Shown here: one piece after another, positions 1 to 11,475 of the stretch
Numbering within the stretch: the stretch's first letter is position 1
Layout of the letters: every line of letters begins with the position of its first letter
NCBI GenBank assembly: GCA_004352715.1
Contig: SCFE01000076.1
Coordinates: 286,014-350,013 of the forward strand
DNA length: 64,000 nucleotides
From: Hofstenia miamia
Lineage: Eukaryota; Xenacoelomorpha; Acoela
Direction of reading: 5' to 3'
Notes under the pieces: model-generated
Told to the model about the DNA's origin: nothing
Seen by the model: the letters and a program-made list of their open reading frames with translations, nothing else
The model's database searches: none
Program-made: the position numbers and the translations under genes

Positions 1-3000
1 TTTGACTAGACAGCTTTAGGTGAACTCTTTTTTGTGTTCCTCATTGTACATGTACATATTTTTGTTCCATTTACCTACTGTCAAAAGTATGGCCAATATA
101 AGTTTTTGACTTTATCACCTAACGTTGTGATAAAAATAGGTAAAATCTTTCCATACTCTATGTTTAAAAAAATTCTCATCAGTACTCTGGTAATGGAATT
201 ATCATCCATAATTTTTTATTCTCAAAATTTGAGCACGAAGATTTTTCAAAATTTTAATATTAAAATTCAAGCTTGAGAATCCCGCAAACAGTCTTGAGGA
301 TACCTGCAACATTTTCAGAGCAAAACTTTAAATCTGCTTGCATATTCCAGTTGGAAATGGAAGACGTCTCCTCCACTATGGATTTTGATATGTTGAAAAT
401 TCAAGTTTTCTCATCGTGCTCATAGGCATAGTCAACTCATAAATATATATTTTCATAAACCGAAGAACTCTATTGTTTAGTTGCAATTCTAACTCTAGAA
501 CTATTTTGAAATATATAACGTAATACCAAATGCGTGACTGCTATGCTTCTGGTTCAGCCATGCAAAAAGTTTTCCACAATGTCTCAAGAGATACCATATT
601 CTACTTAGTTTTGAAAATGCGACTATGTAGGTGAACCCTAAACAGCCTAAAGATTTTGATGGATTCTATTAGAAATATTAAACACTTATAACTAACTAAA
701 AATATTAAAGATGTATCAAATCTGTAAAAAACAAAGATTTGGGGTGAACTACTGACAAAAAACGTAGTTGAGTTGTGTTGTTGCTGTCATGGACTTTAGG
801 CGCTTTGTCATCTAAACACTAGGACTAGGTATGGGAGGAATTTGAATAATTTTAAAAAAATCTGATTTTCCGTATTTCAATGCGCATCAAACACCTGAAT
901 AATTTCAATGAAAAATTTTCACTAGTTACCCATGGATGAGTCAAAATCCTAGGATTCCAAAATTTCCAGTAGGCTTTGCTGAAATTGTAGGAGAATGTGA
1001 AAACGGTTTGTGACTTTAAAGGCAAAATAGGTTGTTTGAGTTTAAAAATAGATTTTTGGTTTCTCTACTGACAACAACCGTTTACATGAGTTCTGTTGTG
1101 AGGTCAACTAAATTATTTACTGTTAGGTGAACCTGCTGTCAGTGCTAGAAATCAATCTTGCAAAAATGAAAAATTCAAGAGATTGACAAAATGCTTTGGC
1201 ATAATATGATTTACATTTGTTCACAGTTCAGTACCCATGTTAAACAAAGGTAGCAAATGTAATATGATTAAACTTATTCGTAATAATCATAGTAGAACAT
1301 TATTTCATATCTTCCGTATTAACTTCGCATTATGATAATGCGCATATTATCCATCGTTGTAAGATAATATTATTAATACGTATTGGATATTTCATATAAC
1401 ATTTGTATAAAAATACGTATCATATCTATTTTATAGATTCAGAAGAGTAATACGTGTTATAACAATTAAAAAATTGTAGCAAATTTATGGGACAAAACCT
1501 CTATAATATCATATATGTGATTAAAACATACAAATAGTATTTTTTTCACAAAATTAAATATAGAATGCTTCATTCCAATAACATAGAGGATTAAAATTTT
1601 GGATTATAGATTATTTGGCAATATTTTGTAAAAATGTTAACAGCTACTTAAAATATTTCAATTAAAAATGATGAAATTACCAGCATAAATATGTTGCATA
1701 TACTGTATATACTATTATGTCTATTTGCAAATAATAAAATGAAATATGTTTCAAATAAACATACAAACTCGCTCAGCCATCAAAATTTTTACAGTTACCT
1801 ATTGAAAACCCTTTCATCAAATTTCAAATTTTTAGAAATTATAATTTCTAAGAGATTGAATATTCAAAATAATTTATTTATGATTATTTTTTGACCTCAA
1901 AGTACAATAATACGTGTGTATTTAAACATTAAGCTAAATGAATTTTGTTATATCAAAGGATATCGTTTTAAAATTTGTTCAGTTTTGCCAGATTTATTTA
2001 CATATTGTCATTATGTATAGTTACAAAATTATTGATTTTTATTAAATGTCGATGCCATAAGCAAGTGGCTGTTTAGCCATATATTTATTTATTGGGGCTT
2101 TGTAACAGTATGGCTAACAATAATCAAACTGTTTGAAGCTAGAAGATGTTTTCTGATCTTATTGTAATTTAATAGATGTTTGGCTTTGTCAAAATGCCTA
2201 TCAAAAGATTTAAAAATGATCAAGAATTTTTCCAAAAGGTTGGCAACATCTTAGCAAAAAAAATCCATGCAATTTTGCTAGGGAAATAACTAATATGATC
2301 ATAACTTTCGTACAGTATTTCTATTACGATAACGTAAATGTATTTTTTCATAATAAGATCATAGCAGGTTTTGCTAAAACAAAATAATCCTAATATGTTT
2401 TGTTTACTACGATTGCACGATGTTTGTTACAGTTGTTTCACGTGGGTAGCAACCGGAAAAATAATTTCTTTGACTAAAGAAAAAATATCCAGCGGGTTTT
2501 GAAGCACAAGAATAAATTGTTTTTAGGACCAATCTATACATTTTAGCACCAATTATTAATTAAAATTTTACCTATTTTAGCACTTTTTGGCAACTTTAGT
2601 AGTTGGCGACATATCTACAAAATATATGAGGGATATTCACCGTCGTACAAACTCTTAGAAAGATATTTTATAGGATAGGAGCATTGTAGTTTGCAAAATA
2701 TATGAGACAACAGATCCAGGCACCTCATCTATTCATTCAATCCTTACTCTACTCCTAACTTCTGACTCACTGCTCTTTTGTGTAGTATCTCAACACTGAT
2801 CTGAAGTGGTGATCAGTTGGAGGGTAAGTTGGCTAAAATTTTGTCATTAGAGACAACTGTTGCAGTTCAAAAATATTTGAAAAGCCTCTTTGCTATTGAT
2901 TGACAGTCATCGTTTACTAGACGAATTTGAAGTACTCCGGCAGGAAAAATTTTCACAAGATACTTAAAAAATAGCCAAAACCTGCCTAAAGATGTTTGAG

Positions 3001-3236
3001 AAATGTCTGATGGGGGTTGCTGGAACTCTTAAATATTATTTTTCATTCTAGATTTGACTAAATTTTGAATCCTCAAACATTTCACTACATATTATGATAA
3101 CAATTTGAAAGTTTTTACTAATGTTAATTCGGACTTTCTACTATTGTTTTTGAAGTTATACTTATATATAGATACATCTATTTCTGCTCCGTACAAAACT
3201 TAAATGTGCTAAAATTATGTATTATTAACAAAACAG
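1..3236. other. Non-coding AT-rich stretch
   Basis: I see no convincing gene. Open frames here are short, begin in AT-rich sequence and match no family I recognise. No paired terminal inverted repeats were found by eye. Weak similarity between about 900-1030 and 16795-16900 (a run around 'aggattcc', then 'ggtttgt') hints at an old dispersed repeat. Confidence 0.6.
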
Positions 3237-3469
3237 AATTTCGAATGGAGATATTAGACACATATTTTAGATTAGCACGTAATTATAATAGCAAATATAA
3301 AGTCAAATTGGTCCTAGTCGCAATTGAAAAGTTAGTCCGGGTNNNNNNNNNNNNNNNNNNNNNAATTTCGAATGGAGATATTAGACACATATTTTAGATT
3401 AGCACGTAATTATAATAACAAATATAAAGTCAAATTGGTCCTAGTCGCAATTGAAAAGTTAGTCCGGGT
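3237..3469. repeat. 106-bp direct duplication flanking a 21-N gap
   Basis: Bases 3237-3342 recur at 3364-3469, separated only by 21 N (3343-3363). I see one difference, an A/G in a run of AATAs. The pattern is what a scaffolder leaves when two overlapping contig ends are not merged, so it is probably an assembly artefact and not a biological tandem repeat. The same 21-N gap size recurs at 24244-24264. Confidence 0.85.
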
Positions 3470-4098
3470 CTAATTTTTAATTTTCCAACATTTTACTGAG
3501 ATTTCACAAGTTAACCTCCTTTTTGCTGCAGTCCCATAGTCCCTCCTTTAAATCCACCTCTAGTCACACACATATGTCCAGGCCCAATATAGAAATTGAA
3601 CTATACGCAAATGCTTAGTTATGGCCTTGTGAAGACAGATGAGATGTTTGTACATTGTTCTCATATTTGAAATCTATTGATGTTGTAAACTCAATGCTTC
3701 ATTTTTACTTTATAATGCATCATAGAATCATTTTACAACTAAATGAATAACTTTCTTTCAGCAACTAATTTAACTATTTTAGACGTATTTGAAGAAAATA
3801 TAGTATCAATATTGCCAAATATTTTTCAGTTTCTAGGGATCCGCATTGCCGATTTGGAATTTACGTAAAAGTTAGTAAAGTTAATTTTACATTTAATGAA
3901 AGGTGTTTTTCAATAAATCACAATAAATTTTTATTAACATTGAAGCTAAAAGCGATTTCGGTGTAATAAAACATATAGAATACGTTCACATTTGATTAAC
4001 ATAAATTAATGCATAAGCAACACATTTTGAACTAATTTCAAAGAAGCATTAACAGTATTGCTGTTTACTATTAAAGTAGGTAGCAGTTTTGTATAATC
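3470..4098. other. Non-coding, 3' side of the zinc-finger gene
   Basis: There is no open frame of note. The part next to 4098 would be the 3' untranslated region of the minus-strand gene. A minus-strand AATAAA-like hexamer lies near 3930 and could serve for polyadenylation, but AT-rich DNA produces such hexamers often. Confidence 0.4.
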
Positions 4099-5631
4099 TT
4101 AGTCAAAAGCAAGAAGTAATTCATTTGATAAAAGTATAAGTGTATTACCAATGTATAAACCATCTGTAGCTATAAAATCATTAGCATTTAAAGATGATAT
4201 TTTGTTTCCATTTCTATCTAGTAGAAGAAGCGTAGGGCTGTTTGAAAAACCAAGTACGTATGCTTCGAGTGTTATCGCTTGACAGACAAAGTAAGAGCTT
4301 ACAGCTCTTTGAAAAACTAGCACTGAAAACATTAAGGGGCTAGCAGAATTGTAGAAATCAAAAGAGTAAAACTTAAGGCCATCAGATTCATTGCGCAAGC
4401 AACATACTTTAGCATTAAAGGTACACACAATTTTTCCTGTGCACAAATCCTTAAATTCAAACGTGGAACCACTATCGTCCATCCTTACTATTCGCTTTTT
4501 TTCGAGAAAGAAATTACTGTAGTTGTTAGAGCCCATGTCAATAATTTCATATAGTGAAGATTCTAGTTCTATTTCTCCTGAAGATGATATAGTCATCAGC
4601 ATTCCTCTATTTTCATTCGAATTACAAAAATATATCATGTACTTCCCTTGAAAGAAACAGCCTGATATTTTTTCAAACGTACTTGAAATGCTAATGGGGA
4701 TCTTCTTAATGATTGTTAAACTATCTAAAGATATTTCTTTTATAAAAAAATCATTTCCTTCCCTCCCAACAATAGCAAATTTTAAATGATTCACCTTTAT
4801 TAGAAGATATCGAGAGGTATTCCGATCATGGACTGGCTTCGAATTCTTTAATAGAGGGAACTCCATCTTTAGACGATCAAATTTACTTTTACTTTGAATA
4901 TTTTTATTAATGTTTGTTATAGACATTCTAGAATTAGTGATAGCTTCAGCGTAACTTCTTCCATTACCAGACTGTAATTCAGTGCCGCTTTCAGGTAGTT
5001 GATAAATTGTCCCTTCGGCATGTGCTAAAGAGTTTTTAGGACCTATTGATAGTGCTTCGATAATAAATCTCATATGATTCTCCAACTTTCCTTTGAAAGT
5101 AATGTAATCTTTACTGTTAATATTTATTGTTGACTTATCAAACGATAATTTTAAGATTCCGGTTTCTTTTGCAATTTTTAATTCTTCATAATATAAAAAA
5201 TCTGTTTCTGTAAGTATTTCTGCTTTAGATATTTTGTTAATCAAATTATTAATCGATAGTTTTTCATCATACAATTCTAAACATAGTGCATCATCAACAA
5301 CAAACTTCTTCAGATCATTGAGGACATCAATTGCTTTCTTGATGTTTTCATATAATGGTAGAGTACATCTGATTGTATTTTCATTTTTAATTCTTTTCAA
5401 AAATTCAACGTATTCTTTTGTTTTCTCTTCTGTTTTATGTTTCATTAAGCAAACCGCGCAGAAATGAAGTTCACAATCATCACATTTTGCCAATTCATCC
5501 TAGAAAAGGATACTGTTATCTTTATTAGTGAGACCAACCTCACAATATTCAGTTATTTTTTGGCAAATTTGTTCAAAAAAAAATTTAGCTTCAACTTTGA
5601 AAAAAAAATTATTTCTGTACATTGGTGGCAT
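4099..5631 (-). CDS. B-box-like zinc-finger protein, one in-frame TAG
   Basis: This is the longest real-looking frame in the window. From the TTG at 5493 it runs 464 residues without a stop. The same frame continues upstream across one TAG (5502-5500) to ATG at 5631, which would give 510 codons. Residues just after the TAG form a Cys pattern CDDC-x4-C-x2-C-x3-H (KCDDCELHFCAVCLMKH), like the second half of a B-box-type zinc finger. Upstream, TEYCEVG resembles the first half with its second Cys replaced by Gly. A charged helical stretch follows (about residues 60-170). The last 250 or so residues are beta-rich with repeated short hydrophobic strands, as in TRIM-like proteins that end in a propeller or other repeat domain, but I cannot assign that domain. 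The TAG lies in TTTTCTAG/GAT, a good splice acceptor, so a short intron is an alternative to a nonsense codon. Such proteins are often ubiquitin ligases or innate-immune factors; function here is inference only. Confidence 0.65.
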
Positions 5632-6402
5632 TTGGGAGCAGTGGTGAGAATTCTCACAAAATTGCTAACCACACCCTAACCAAAATATACATTTGATATC
5701 CGAACCTAACACTACCCGTCAAAGCTATTACCTATTAAACATCCGATCCAAAGAGGCATTGAGTATCCCGACCATACCCGACTAACCAAGACAAAATAAT
5801 AATACTTACAGTGTCTGTGTAAAGATACACTCACTAGATTGATTGCATTGACAAATTTACTGTCACAATATTAATAACTCCTTTATTAGTCCTTTGGTGT
5901 ATACGTTCCTTAAATATTTAATAATTACATGTACTTAAGTAAAAAATTTGATACAATAGTCGATATTAATAGCTAATATTGCATTTCCTAACTGAGCTGT
6001 AAATTTTTTTCTCCGAAAATGAATCTTCAATTATCTACCAATCAATATGACTTGTAACTGCATTTGGTTCAAACGCAAATTTAAATTTAAATCCAGTATT
6101 TTTTGTAAATTTAAAGTTTTCACAATAGTTTTTCTTGAGGACCAGGATCATTTTTCCAGTTCAAAGATTTTGTGAAAGTGGTTTATATTTATTCTTTTCA
6201 ATTTAATGTTATACATAGAAAATTTTTGAAATATTTATTTAATAAATGAACTGATATTTATAAATAATGGAAAACAATAGGATCGCAATTAAAGGTTTAA
6301 TAAACAAGTTAACACACCGTAAAAATTATTTTCAATGTCATCCGGAGACTAGACACGATTATAGAATGTATAATACATTACGTAAAATTACATAATTTAG
6401 CA
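5632..6402. other. Non-coding upstream of the zinc-finger gene
   Basis: AT-rich, with no supported gene. It should contain the promoter of the minus-strand gene if 5631 is the true start, but I could not single out a TATA box or initiator in such AT-rich sequence. Confidence 0.4.
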
Positions 6403-6621
6403 CTATTTTAAACAAATACAAGAAGTTACTGTGCATAGCATTCCATCTATACATACTGGCTCATAAACAAAGTTGTCTGGCGTGCTTATCTCTCCAATGG
6501 TAAACACTAGCAAGGATTTAGGCTCATTCAACGTATTTTCACTGCAACAGTGTATGTACTGCTGCGCTTTAAAGGATTTTAAATAAAAGCATACAAAATT
6601 TTGTTCACATTTGTTAAATTT
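6403..6621 (-). CDS. Candidate Cys-rich terminal exon, unknown
   Basis: A minus-strand frame of about 72 codons ends at a TAG (6405-6403). It has mixed composition unlike the AT-driven frames around it, with segments such as YIHCCSENTLNEPKSLLV and VYEPVCIDGMLCTVTSC, and at least eight Cys, which suggests an extracellular or zinc-binding domain. It has no start Met. A possible acceptor (AAAGCGCAG) lies inside it near 6567, so the true exon may be shorter. It sits upstream of the zinc-finger gene on the same strand but is closed by a stop, so it would belong to another gene. I recognise no family, and chance is a real alternative. Confidence 0.25.
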   Translation of the reverse strand, partial: KFNKCEQNFVCFYLKSFKAQQYIHCCSENTLNEPKSLLVFTIGEISTPDNFVYEPVCIDGMLCTVTSCICLK

Positions 6622-6653
6622 TCATCAACACAAATTTCGCAATTTTACAATAA

Positions 6654-6958
6654 GGGAAGTGATCCAAATTCAATACGTTAACAAGTGAAAATGCAGCCGT
6701 AAACAACAATTCTAGCTTCAAATGTCTGCATACGCTTTAATAAATTGATTTGCATAGATATATTTGAAGAAATGTGCAGAACCTAAATGTGTCAAAGTTA
6801 TTTGTAATAACATTTACGGAAAAAAATCCATTTAACGTAAACTTCAGCTTTAGCGAATTTACATTGAGTGTAAGTTAACGATTTGGTTTACGGTCATGTT
6901 AAGGTAAAACACCATTTGTTAACAGTGTTGTTAACGTATTGAATTTGGATCACTTCCC
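6654..6958. mobile_element. PIF/Harbinger-type MITE, 305 bp
   Basis: The two ends are perfect 30-bp inverted repeats (6654-6683 and 6929-6958, starting GGGAAGTGATCC). The element is flanked on both sides by TAA (6651-6653 and 6959-6961). A 3-bp TWA target duplication together with ends beginning GGG is the hallmark of PIF/Harbinger elements. The interior has no coding capacity, so it is non-autonomous. Perfect ends suggest a fairly recent insertion compared with most other elements here. Confidence 0.85.
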
Positions 6959-7178
6959 TAAGGAAATTGCCTAATACTAAAATAGGATTCTAGATGTTTC
7001 TATGCGCTCAGATTATTTTTACATGATTCGAGCAGTTTCACCCTTTCTGCAAATATTTTTTAATAGAGCGTTAAGATCTATTGAAATCATCAGTATGCCA
7101 TGATAATTCACAGTGCAATCAAGTATGTAATACAAAAATATGACAGTTAGCACATAGGTGAACTTTTATTTTAAAACT

Positions 7179-7327
7179 ATTAGATTTACTTAATTAACTA
7201 ATTGTGTAACAATGTTGACACACAACTAGACGATACTAGTAAGCGCGGTGCTAACAGATATTTAAATGGATGTACCGTTTTTAATAGATGATACACGTGT
7301 TTTATTATAAGCTTTCGAAGTATTACA
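7179..7327 (+). repeat. Ty3/gypsy LTR 1
   Basis: A 149-bp sequence shared almost throughout with 10516-10664 and 16088-16235. The other two copies begin TGTAGATTT; this one begins ATTAGATTT, so its terminal TG has decayed or is lost. It ends ATTACA. At 149 bp it is short for an LTR. Confidence 0.85.
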
Positions 7328-7329
7328 CT

Positions 7330-7347
7330 TGGTGACAGAAATCAAAG
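7330..7347 (+). promoter_or_regulatory. Primer binding site of Ty3 copy 1
   Basis: TGGTGACAG begins two bases after the LTR end, where a reverse-transcription primer site is expected. The first bases resemble sites matched to tRNA-Trp (TGGTGACCC); the match weakens afterwards, so the tRNA identity is a guess. The same sequence follows the middle LTR. Confidence 0.55.
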
Positions 7348-7376
7348 TTTACTATGTCGAATCCAATAACTACAAA

Positions 7377-7992
7377 ATGTCTTAATACTCCTGGACTGTT
7401 GGATATAATGGATCCGTCAAATCGACTTTAAAATATGGAAACAGAAGATGACTATTTTTCTACGAGCTGCTGGAATAAGAGATGAAGCATCGAAACGAGA
7501 CATCCTATTGAATTCGCTATCAGACACAACCTTAGAAGTATACAATGGATTTTCTTTATATCCTAGTGAAGGCACATATGACAATATCATGGATAAGCTG
7601 GAAGAATATGGCAACCCTATAGATAGCATATCTTTGGAACTACACAAGTTTTTCGAACGAAAACAGCAGCAAAACGAACTAATTAATGACTTTTATGTTT
7701 ATCTCTTATCTCAAGCACATATAAGTTAGATGGAATGGAAAAGAAAAAACTAATCGATACGATATATTGCTATAGGATTGTTAGTGGCATAATTGACGAC
7801 GACTGTCGGAACGCAATGCTTAAAGAAAACCTTACGATAGAGAAAGCTATGTCAATTGCTCGTATTGCCGAAAATGCAACAGATGCACTGAAACACATGA
7901 ATAAACCAAATCCTCCCGAAATGCCAAACAGCTTGGGACTTCCTGGTCTGAAGACCCATTACTTTATCTGCAACAACGCAAACAAAGGATAG
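7377..7992 (+). pseudogene. gag: Ty3 copy 1 gag, disrupted
   Basis: Two overlapping fragments (about 7448-7729 and 7735-7992) encode the capsid-like part of Gag, closely matching copy 2. The start ATG at 7377 is followed within three codons by a stop caused by an extra A compared with copy 2 (10714). A further stop lies near 7728. The frame ends before any zinc knuckle because of the deletion near 7950. Confidence 0.75.
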
Positions 7993-8017
7993 AGATCAGC
8001 TACAACAATTAATAAAA

Positions 8018-8900
8018 GATTTTAGACATCTTTTTGATCTACCGATGAAAAAAGCAAAGCTGAGAAATTTTGAGCCGATGCCAATTATTAAGTTAAAACA
8101 AAATCAAGAACCTCGTACTCAAACAGTGCGACACATCTACAAGCCAAAACATCAAGAGTTCGTTATAAGTAAAATTAAAGAATGGCAAGAAAACGGACTG
8201 ATAAGGCCATCGTGTTCTTCATTCAGACACAATATTCAAGTTGTTGAATCGAGCGATAAACTCAGATTAGTAATAGATTATCGATCTCTAAATAGCTGTA
8301 CAGAATTTGATTCGTTTCCAATTTCAAACTTGGATGATCAATTGAGAAAGTCATCTGGTTGTTCAGTTTTTGAATTTGCGCAATTCTATCACCAAATCCC
8401 CTTGAATAATGATGTTCCAAAAGCTGCTTTGTTGCAAACGGTAAACTATGGGAGCCTTTAAGAATCATTGAAGGTCTTAAAAATGCAATGGCTCAAGCGG
8501 CGAGAATCGGTTATGAATTTTTTGAAAATGAAGTTGATTGTGCATACCTGGTAGATGACGTTCTGATTGGGCTAAGAATTCAAAAGAACTTGATGCGATA
8601 TTAAGAATAATTTTAACCAAAATCGCACAGGAGACTTACGTTGCGACAAGATAAGTGTGCTTTCTTTGAAAGGAAAGTTTCATTCTTGGGACATACTGTT
8701 GAAAATGGTGCTGTATCGCCAGATTCTAAACGAATTGAACCAATCATCCAGTTTCAAAAGCCAAAAGGAGTCGCCGCATTGCAAAGATTTTTGGGAATGA
8801 TTGGGTGGTATCGAGAATACATACACAATTTTGCTTCTACCAGCTTGCCACTACAGCGCCTAGTTCAAAGATGATCATTACAAACATGAAACGGTGAACA
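8018..8900 (+). pseudogene. pol: Ty3 copy 1 reverse transcriptase, disrupted
   Basis: Reverse transcriptase fingers and palm are readable. KLRLVIDYRSLN (about 8260-8295) is the conserved motif before the catalytic core, and VDDVLIG near 8555 carries the catalytic Asp pair. The segment around 8640-8870 (FLGHTVENG, LQRFLGMIGWYREYI) is the thumb/connection region typical of Ty3/gypsy. Stops and shifts at about 8460, 8580 and 8872 break it. The first catalytic Asp, expected in 'FAKID', appears as 'EFAQF', so even the protein fragment is damaged. Confidence 0.8.
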
Positions 8901-8929
8901 TGATCTTTCATTTAAAAAATTAAAGCAAC

Positions 8930-9320
8930 AGCTTAGTCTTGCTACCTTAACGCTTCCAAAACTAAATGAACCAATAACCCTATTTACCATGTCTACGATA
9001 TCAGCTGTACTAGATCAAAACAAGAAGCCATTGTATTTTGCAAGTCGCAAGCTCACGCAGCACGAAGAGAATCTTCATATTAATGAAAAGGAGGCACTGG
9101 CCCTGGTATTTGCAGTAGAAAAAATGAAAATTTCTACGTTGATAATGGACAGCGCTGCATGTTCTCTTTTGTTCAAAACCAGGAAACCATTACCCAAATT
9201 GCTACGCTAGAGACTGGCATTAGAAGAGTACGACTTTTACGTCAAATTGATTAAAAGCAAAGAATGTTGTAGCAGATGCCTTATCGCGGGAGAGTTACTT
9301 AATTAGCAAAGATTATGGAG
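8930..9320 (+). pseudogene. pol: Ty3 copy 1 RNase H, disrupted
   Basis: PLYFASRKLTQHEENLHINEKEALA (about 9025-9105, quoted in parts: FASRKLTQHEEN and NEKEALALVFAVEKM) is the classic gypsy RNase H segment with its catalytic Glu. The first catalytic Asp, present as TDAS in copy 2, is lost here (9000 region reads FTMST). A stop near 9210 and a shift near 9262 end the domain. Confidence 0.75.
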
Positions 9321-9324
9321 CAAT

Positions 9325-9750
9325 ATGGAAGCATACCTTACTGAAGACAATACAAGGAAATCACATTGGAAAACTGCAATGAAAGCAATGATTCAGCAGG
9401 ACAAACTGTATTGGCCAGGTTGCAATAGAGATATCGACAATTTTGTAGATAACTGCGAAACATGTTGCTGGATCAAGCCTCAATGGGCCAAACCATCATC
9501 CGGGATTTTGCCAAAGGTTTTACGACCGGGACAGTTAGTCTGTATTGATTTTGTTGGCCCGCTGCCAACAACACCAAATGGAAACCGTTATCTTTTGAAT
9601 TTTGTCGACGCTGCCTCACGGTTTGCAGAGGTGTACTGCATCAAAAACATTACCACTTATACGCTGTGCAAATGTTTTCAAGATTACGTGGCACCCTATG
9701 GACACATTGAGCGCTTGTTAAGCGACAGAGGAAGTCAACTTGAGTGAGGA
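9325..9750 (+). pseudogene. pol: Ty3 copy 1 integrase core, truncated
   Basis: The frame 9325-9747 carries DKLYWPGCNRDI and NCETC (zinc-binding region), then VCIDFVGPLP with the first catalytic Asp and LLSDRGSQ with the second. The third acidic residue lies past a shift near 9745. The catalytic region is otherwise well preserved, which fits DDE-type integrases of Ty3/gypsy elements. Confidence 0.8.
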
Positions 9751-10059
9751 TTTTGCCAGTGAGTGCAAGAGAATGGGAGTAAAAAGCTAAGGACGACGAG
9801 TTACCTCTCAAAAGGCAATGGCCTCTGTGAAAGGTTCAAAAACGCTGTGTACTAAGTTTATCAATTCAACATGAATCTGTTAGCTCTACGGGAAACTGGG
9901 ACACCCATATTACGAGAGCCATGGGATGTTATCGTCATACTGTGCACTTTGGCAACGGGCTTTAGGCCACATTTTTTATGTTTCGAGCAAATTTGAAGGA
10001 CTTAAAGAGCTCAAGAAAATTTAATAAAATCGGCTCAAATAAATATGTATCAATCGAAG

Positions 10060-10374
10060 TCACTCACAACTTGGCAGCGTGCTGCCGGGGATAGTCATTA
10101 TACGGTGTCCTACGTATACTCAAAAAGGGCACATTCCGGACCACCGCGAAGGAATTGTTGAAGGCATGACGTCTCCTCAAGTTGCAGTGGTTGACGGAGA
10201 AACAGTTGCTGTAAATAGACTATCAAGATTGCCAACTCATCAACATAAAGAGGAAGGGAACACGGGTGCAATTAATCCTACCGAATCTCATAACGCAAAA
10301 TCTACAATTGCTGACGAAAACTTGGCGTCAGAGGCTACACGACCCCAAAGGAACCGCAAACAAAGACAGATTTT
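10060..10374 (+). pseudogene. pol: Ty3 copy 1 integrase tail
   Basis: The frame starting near 10079 (IIRCPTYTQKGHIPDH; VNRLSRLPTHQHKEEG) corresponds to 15783-16080 of copy 2. It is the C-terminal, charged end of Pol, which in this superfamily contacts DNA or chromatin. A single N at 10375 lies just beyond it. I see no chromodomain. Confidence 0.6.
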
Positions 10375-10515
10375 NTTTCAATTGATAAAGAAACTGAAAT
10401 TTCAAATAAATGGATTTTTACGGTATTTTTGATCGAGTTGAAGTTCGAATTTTAATGATTTCTTTTCCGAGTTTTACGAACATATTCAGGCTTTCCCTAA
10501 TTTTCCGGGGTGATG

Positions 10516-10664
10516 TGTAGATTTACTTAATTAACTAATTGTGTAACAGTGTTGACACACAACTAGGCGATACTAGTAAGCGCGGTGCTAACAGATATTT
10601 AAATGGATGTACCGTTGTTCATATATAATACGCGTGTTTTATTATAAGCCTTCGAATGATTACA
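10516..10664 (+). repeat. Ty3/gypsy LTR 2, shared by both copies
   Basis: A 149-bp LTR (TGTAGATTT...ATTACA). It is preceded by TTTTCCGGGGTGATG, the same sequence found before LTR 3, and followed after two bases by the primer site TGGTGACAG at 10667. It therefore serves as the 3' LTR of copy 1 and the 5' LTR of copy 2. Confidence 0.9.
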
Positions 10665-10666
10665 CT

Positions 10667-10684
10667 TGGTGACAGAAATCAAAG
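10667..10684 (+). promoter_or_regulatory. Primer binding site of Ty3 copy 2
   Basis: TGGTGACAGAAATCAAAG, identical to the site of copy 1 at 7330 and in the same position two bases after the LTR. Confidence 0.55.
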
Positions 10685-10713
10685 TTTACTATGTCGAACC
10701 CAGTAACTACAAA

Positions 10714-11475
10714 ATGTCTTATACTCCTGGACTGTTGGATATAATGGATCCGTCAAATCGTCTGAGGAACTTTAAAATATGGAAACAAAAGATGACTATT
10801 TTTCTACGAGCTGCTGGAGTAAGAGATGAAGCAGCGAAACGAGACATCCTATTGAATTCGCTATCTGATACAACCTTAGAAGTATACAATGGATTTTCTT
10901 TATCTCCTAGTGAAGACACATGACAATATCATGGATAAACTGGAAGAATATGACAACCCTATAGATAGCATATCTTTGGAACTACACAAGTTCTTCGAAC
11001 GAAAAAAACAGACAAACGAACCAATTAATGACTTTTATGGTTATCTCATATATCAAGCACATATAAGTGAGATAGAATGGAAAAGAAAAAACTCTTCGAT
11101 AAGATATATTGCTATAGGATTGTTAGTGGCATAATTGACGACGAGTGTCGGAAAGCAATGCCTAAAGAAGAAAACCTTATGATAGAGAAAGCTATGTCAA
11201 TTGCTCATACTGCCGAAAATGCAACAGATACACTGAAACACATGAATAAACCAAATCCTCCCGAAATTCCAAACAGCTTGGGACTTCCTGGTCCGGAAAG
11301 CACAAACAGTCGAAGAGTGGATCAGTTTCAACTCAGTATGAGCCAAAGACACAGCAGAATAAATGTAAGTTTTGTGGTAAAATTCACCAATTAGGAAGGA
11401 AGAATTGTCAGGCCGCTAACATAATTTGTTTCAATTGTGGAGTTATCGGTCATTTTTCGCGCTTTTGTCAAAAGC
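10714..11475 (+). pseudogene. gag: Ty3 copy 2 gag with two zinc knuckles
   Basis: The likely start is ATG 10714 (MSYTPGLLDIMDPSNRL), which opens the region conserved with copy 1. A shift near 10919 and overlaps near 11080-11134 split the capsid part. The end carries two zinc knuckles (Cys codons between 11364 and 11468): CKFC-x3-H-x6-C and CFNC-x4-H-x4-C, with a stop at about 11392 between them. A knuckle pair of this spacing is common in invertebrate gypsy elements. Gag packages the RNA into virus-like particles. Confidence 0.8.

Larger units (their letters stand above)
7179..10664 (+). mobile_element. Ty3/gypsy retrotransposon, copy 1 (decayed)
   Basis: The element runs from the 5' LTR (7179-7327) through gag and pol to the LTR at 10516-10664, which it shares with copy 2. 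In order I see a retrotransposon Gag region, reverse transcriptase, RNase H, integrase with a zinc-binding region, and a C-terminal tail. The Gag zinc knuckles and the protease are missing: compared with copy 2, about 0.6 kb is deleted near 7950, joining Gag directly to the start of the reverse transcriptase region. Frameshifts and stops cut it into at least seven frames, so it is not autonomous. The order reverse transcriptase, RNase H, integrase places it in Ty3/gypsy and not Ty1/copia. Confidence 0.9.
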
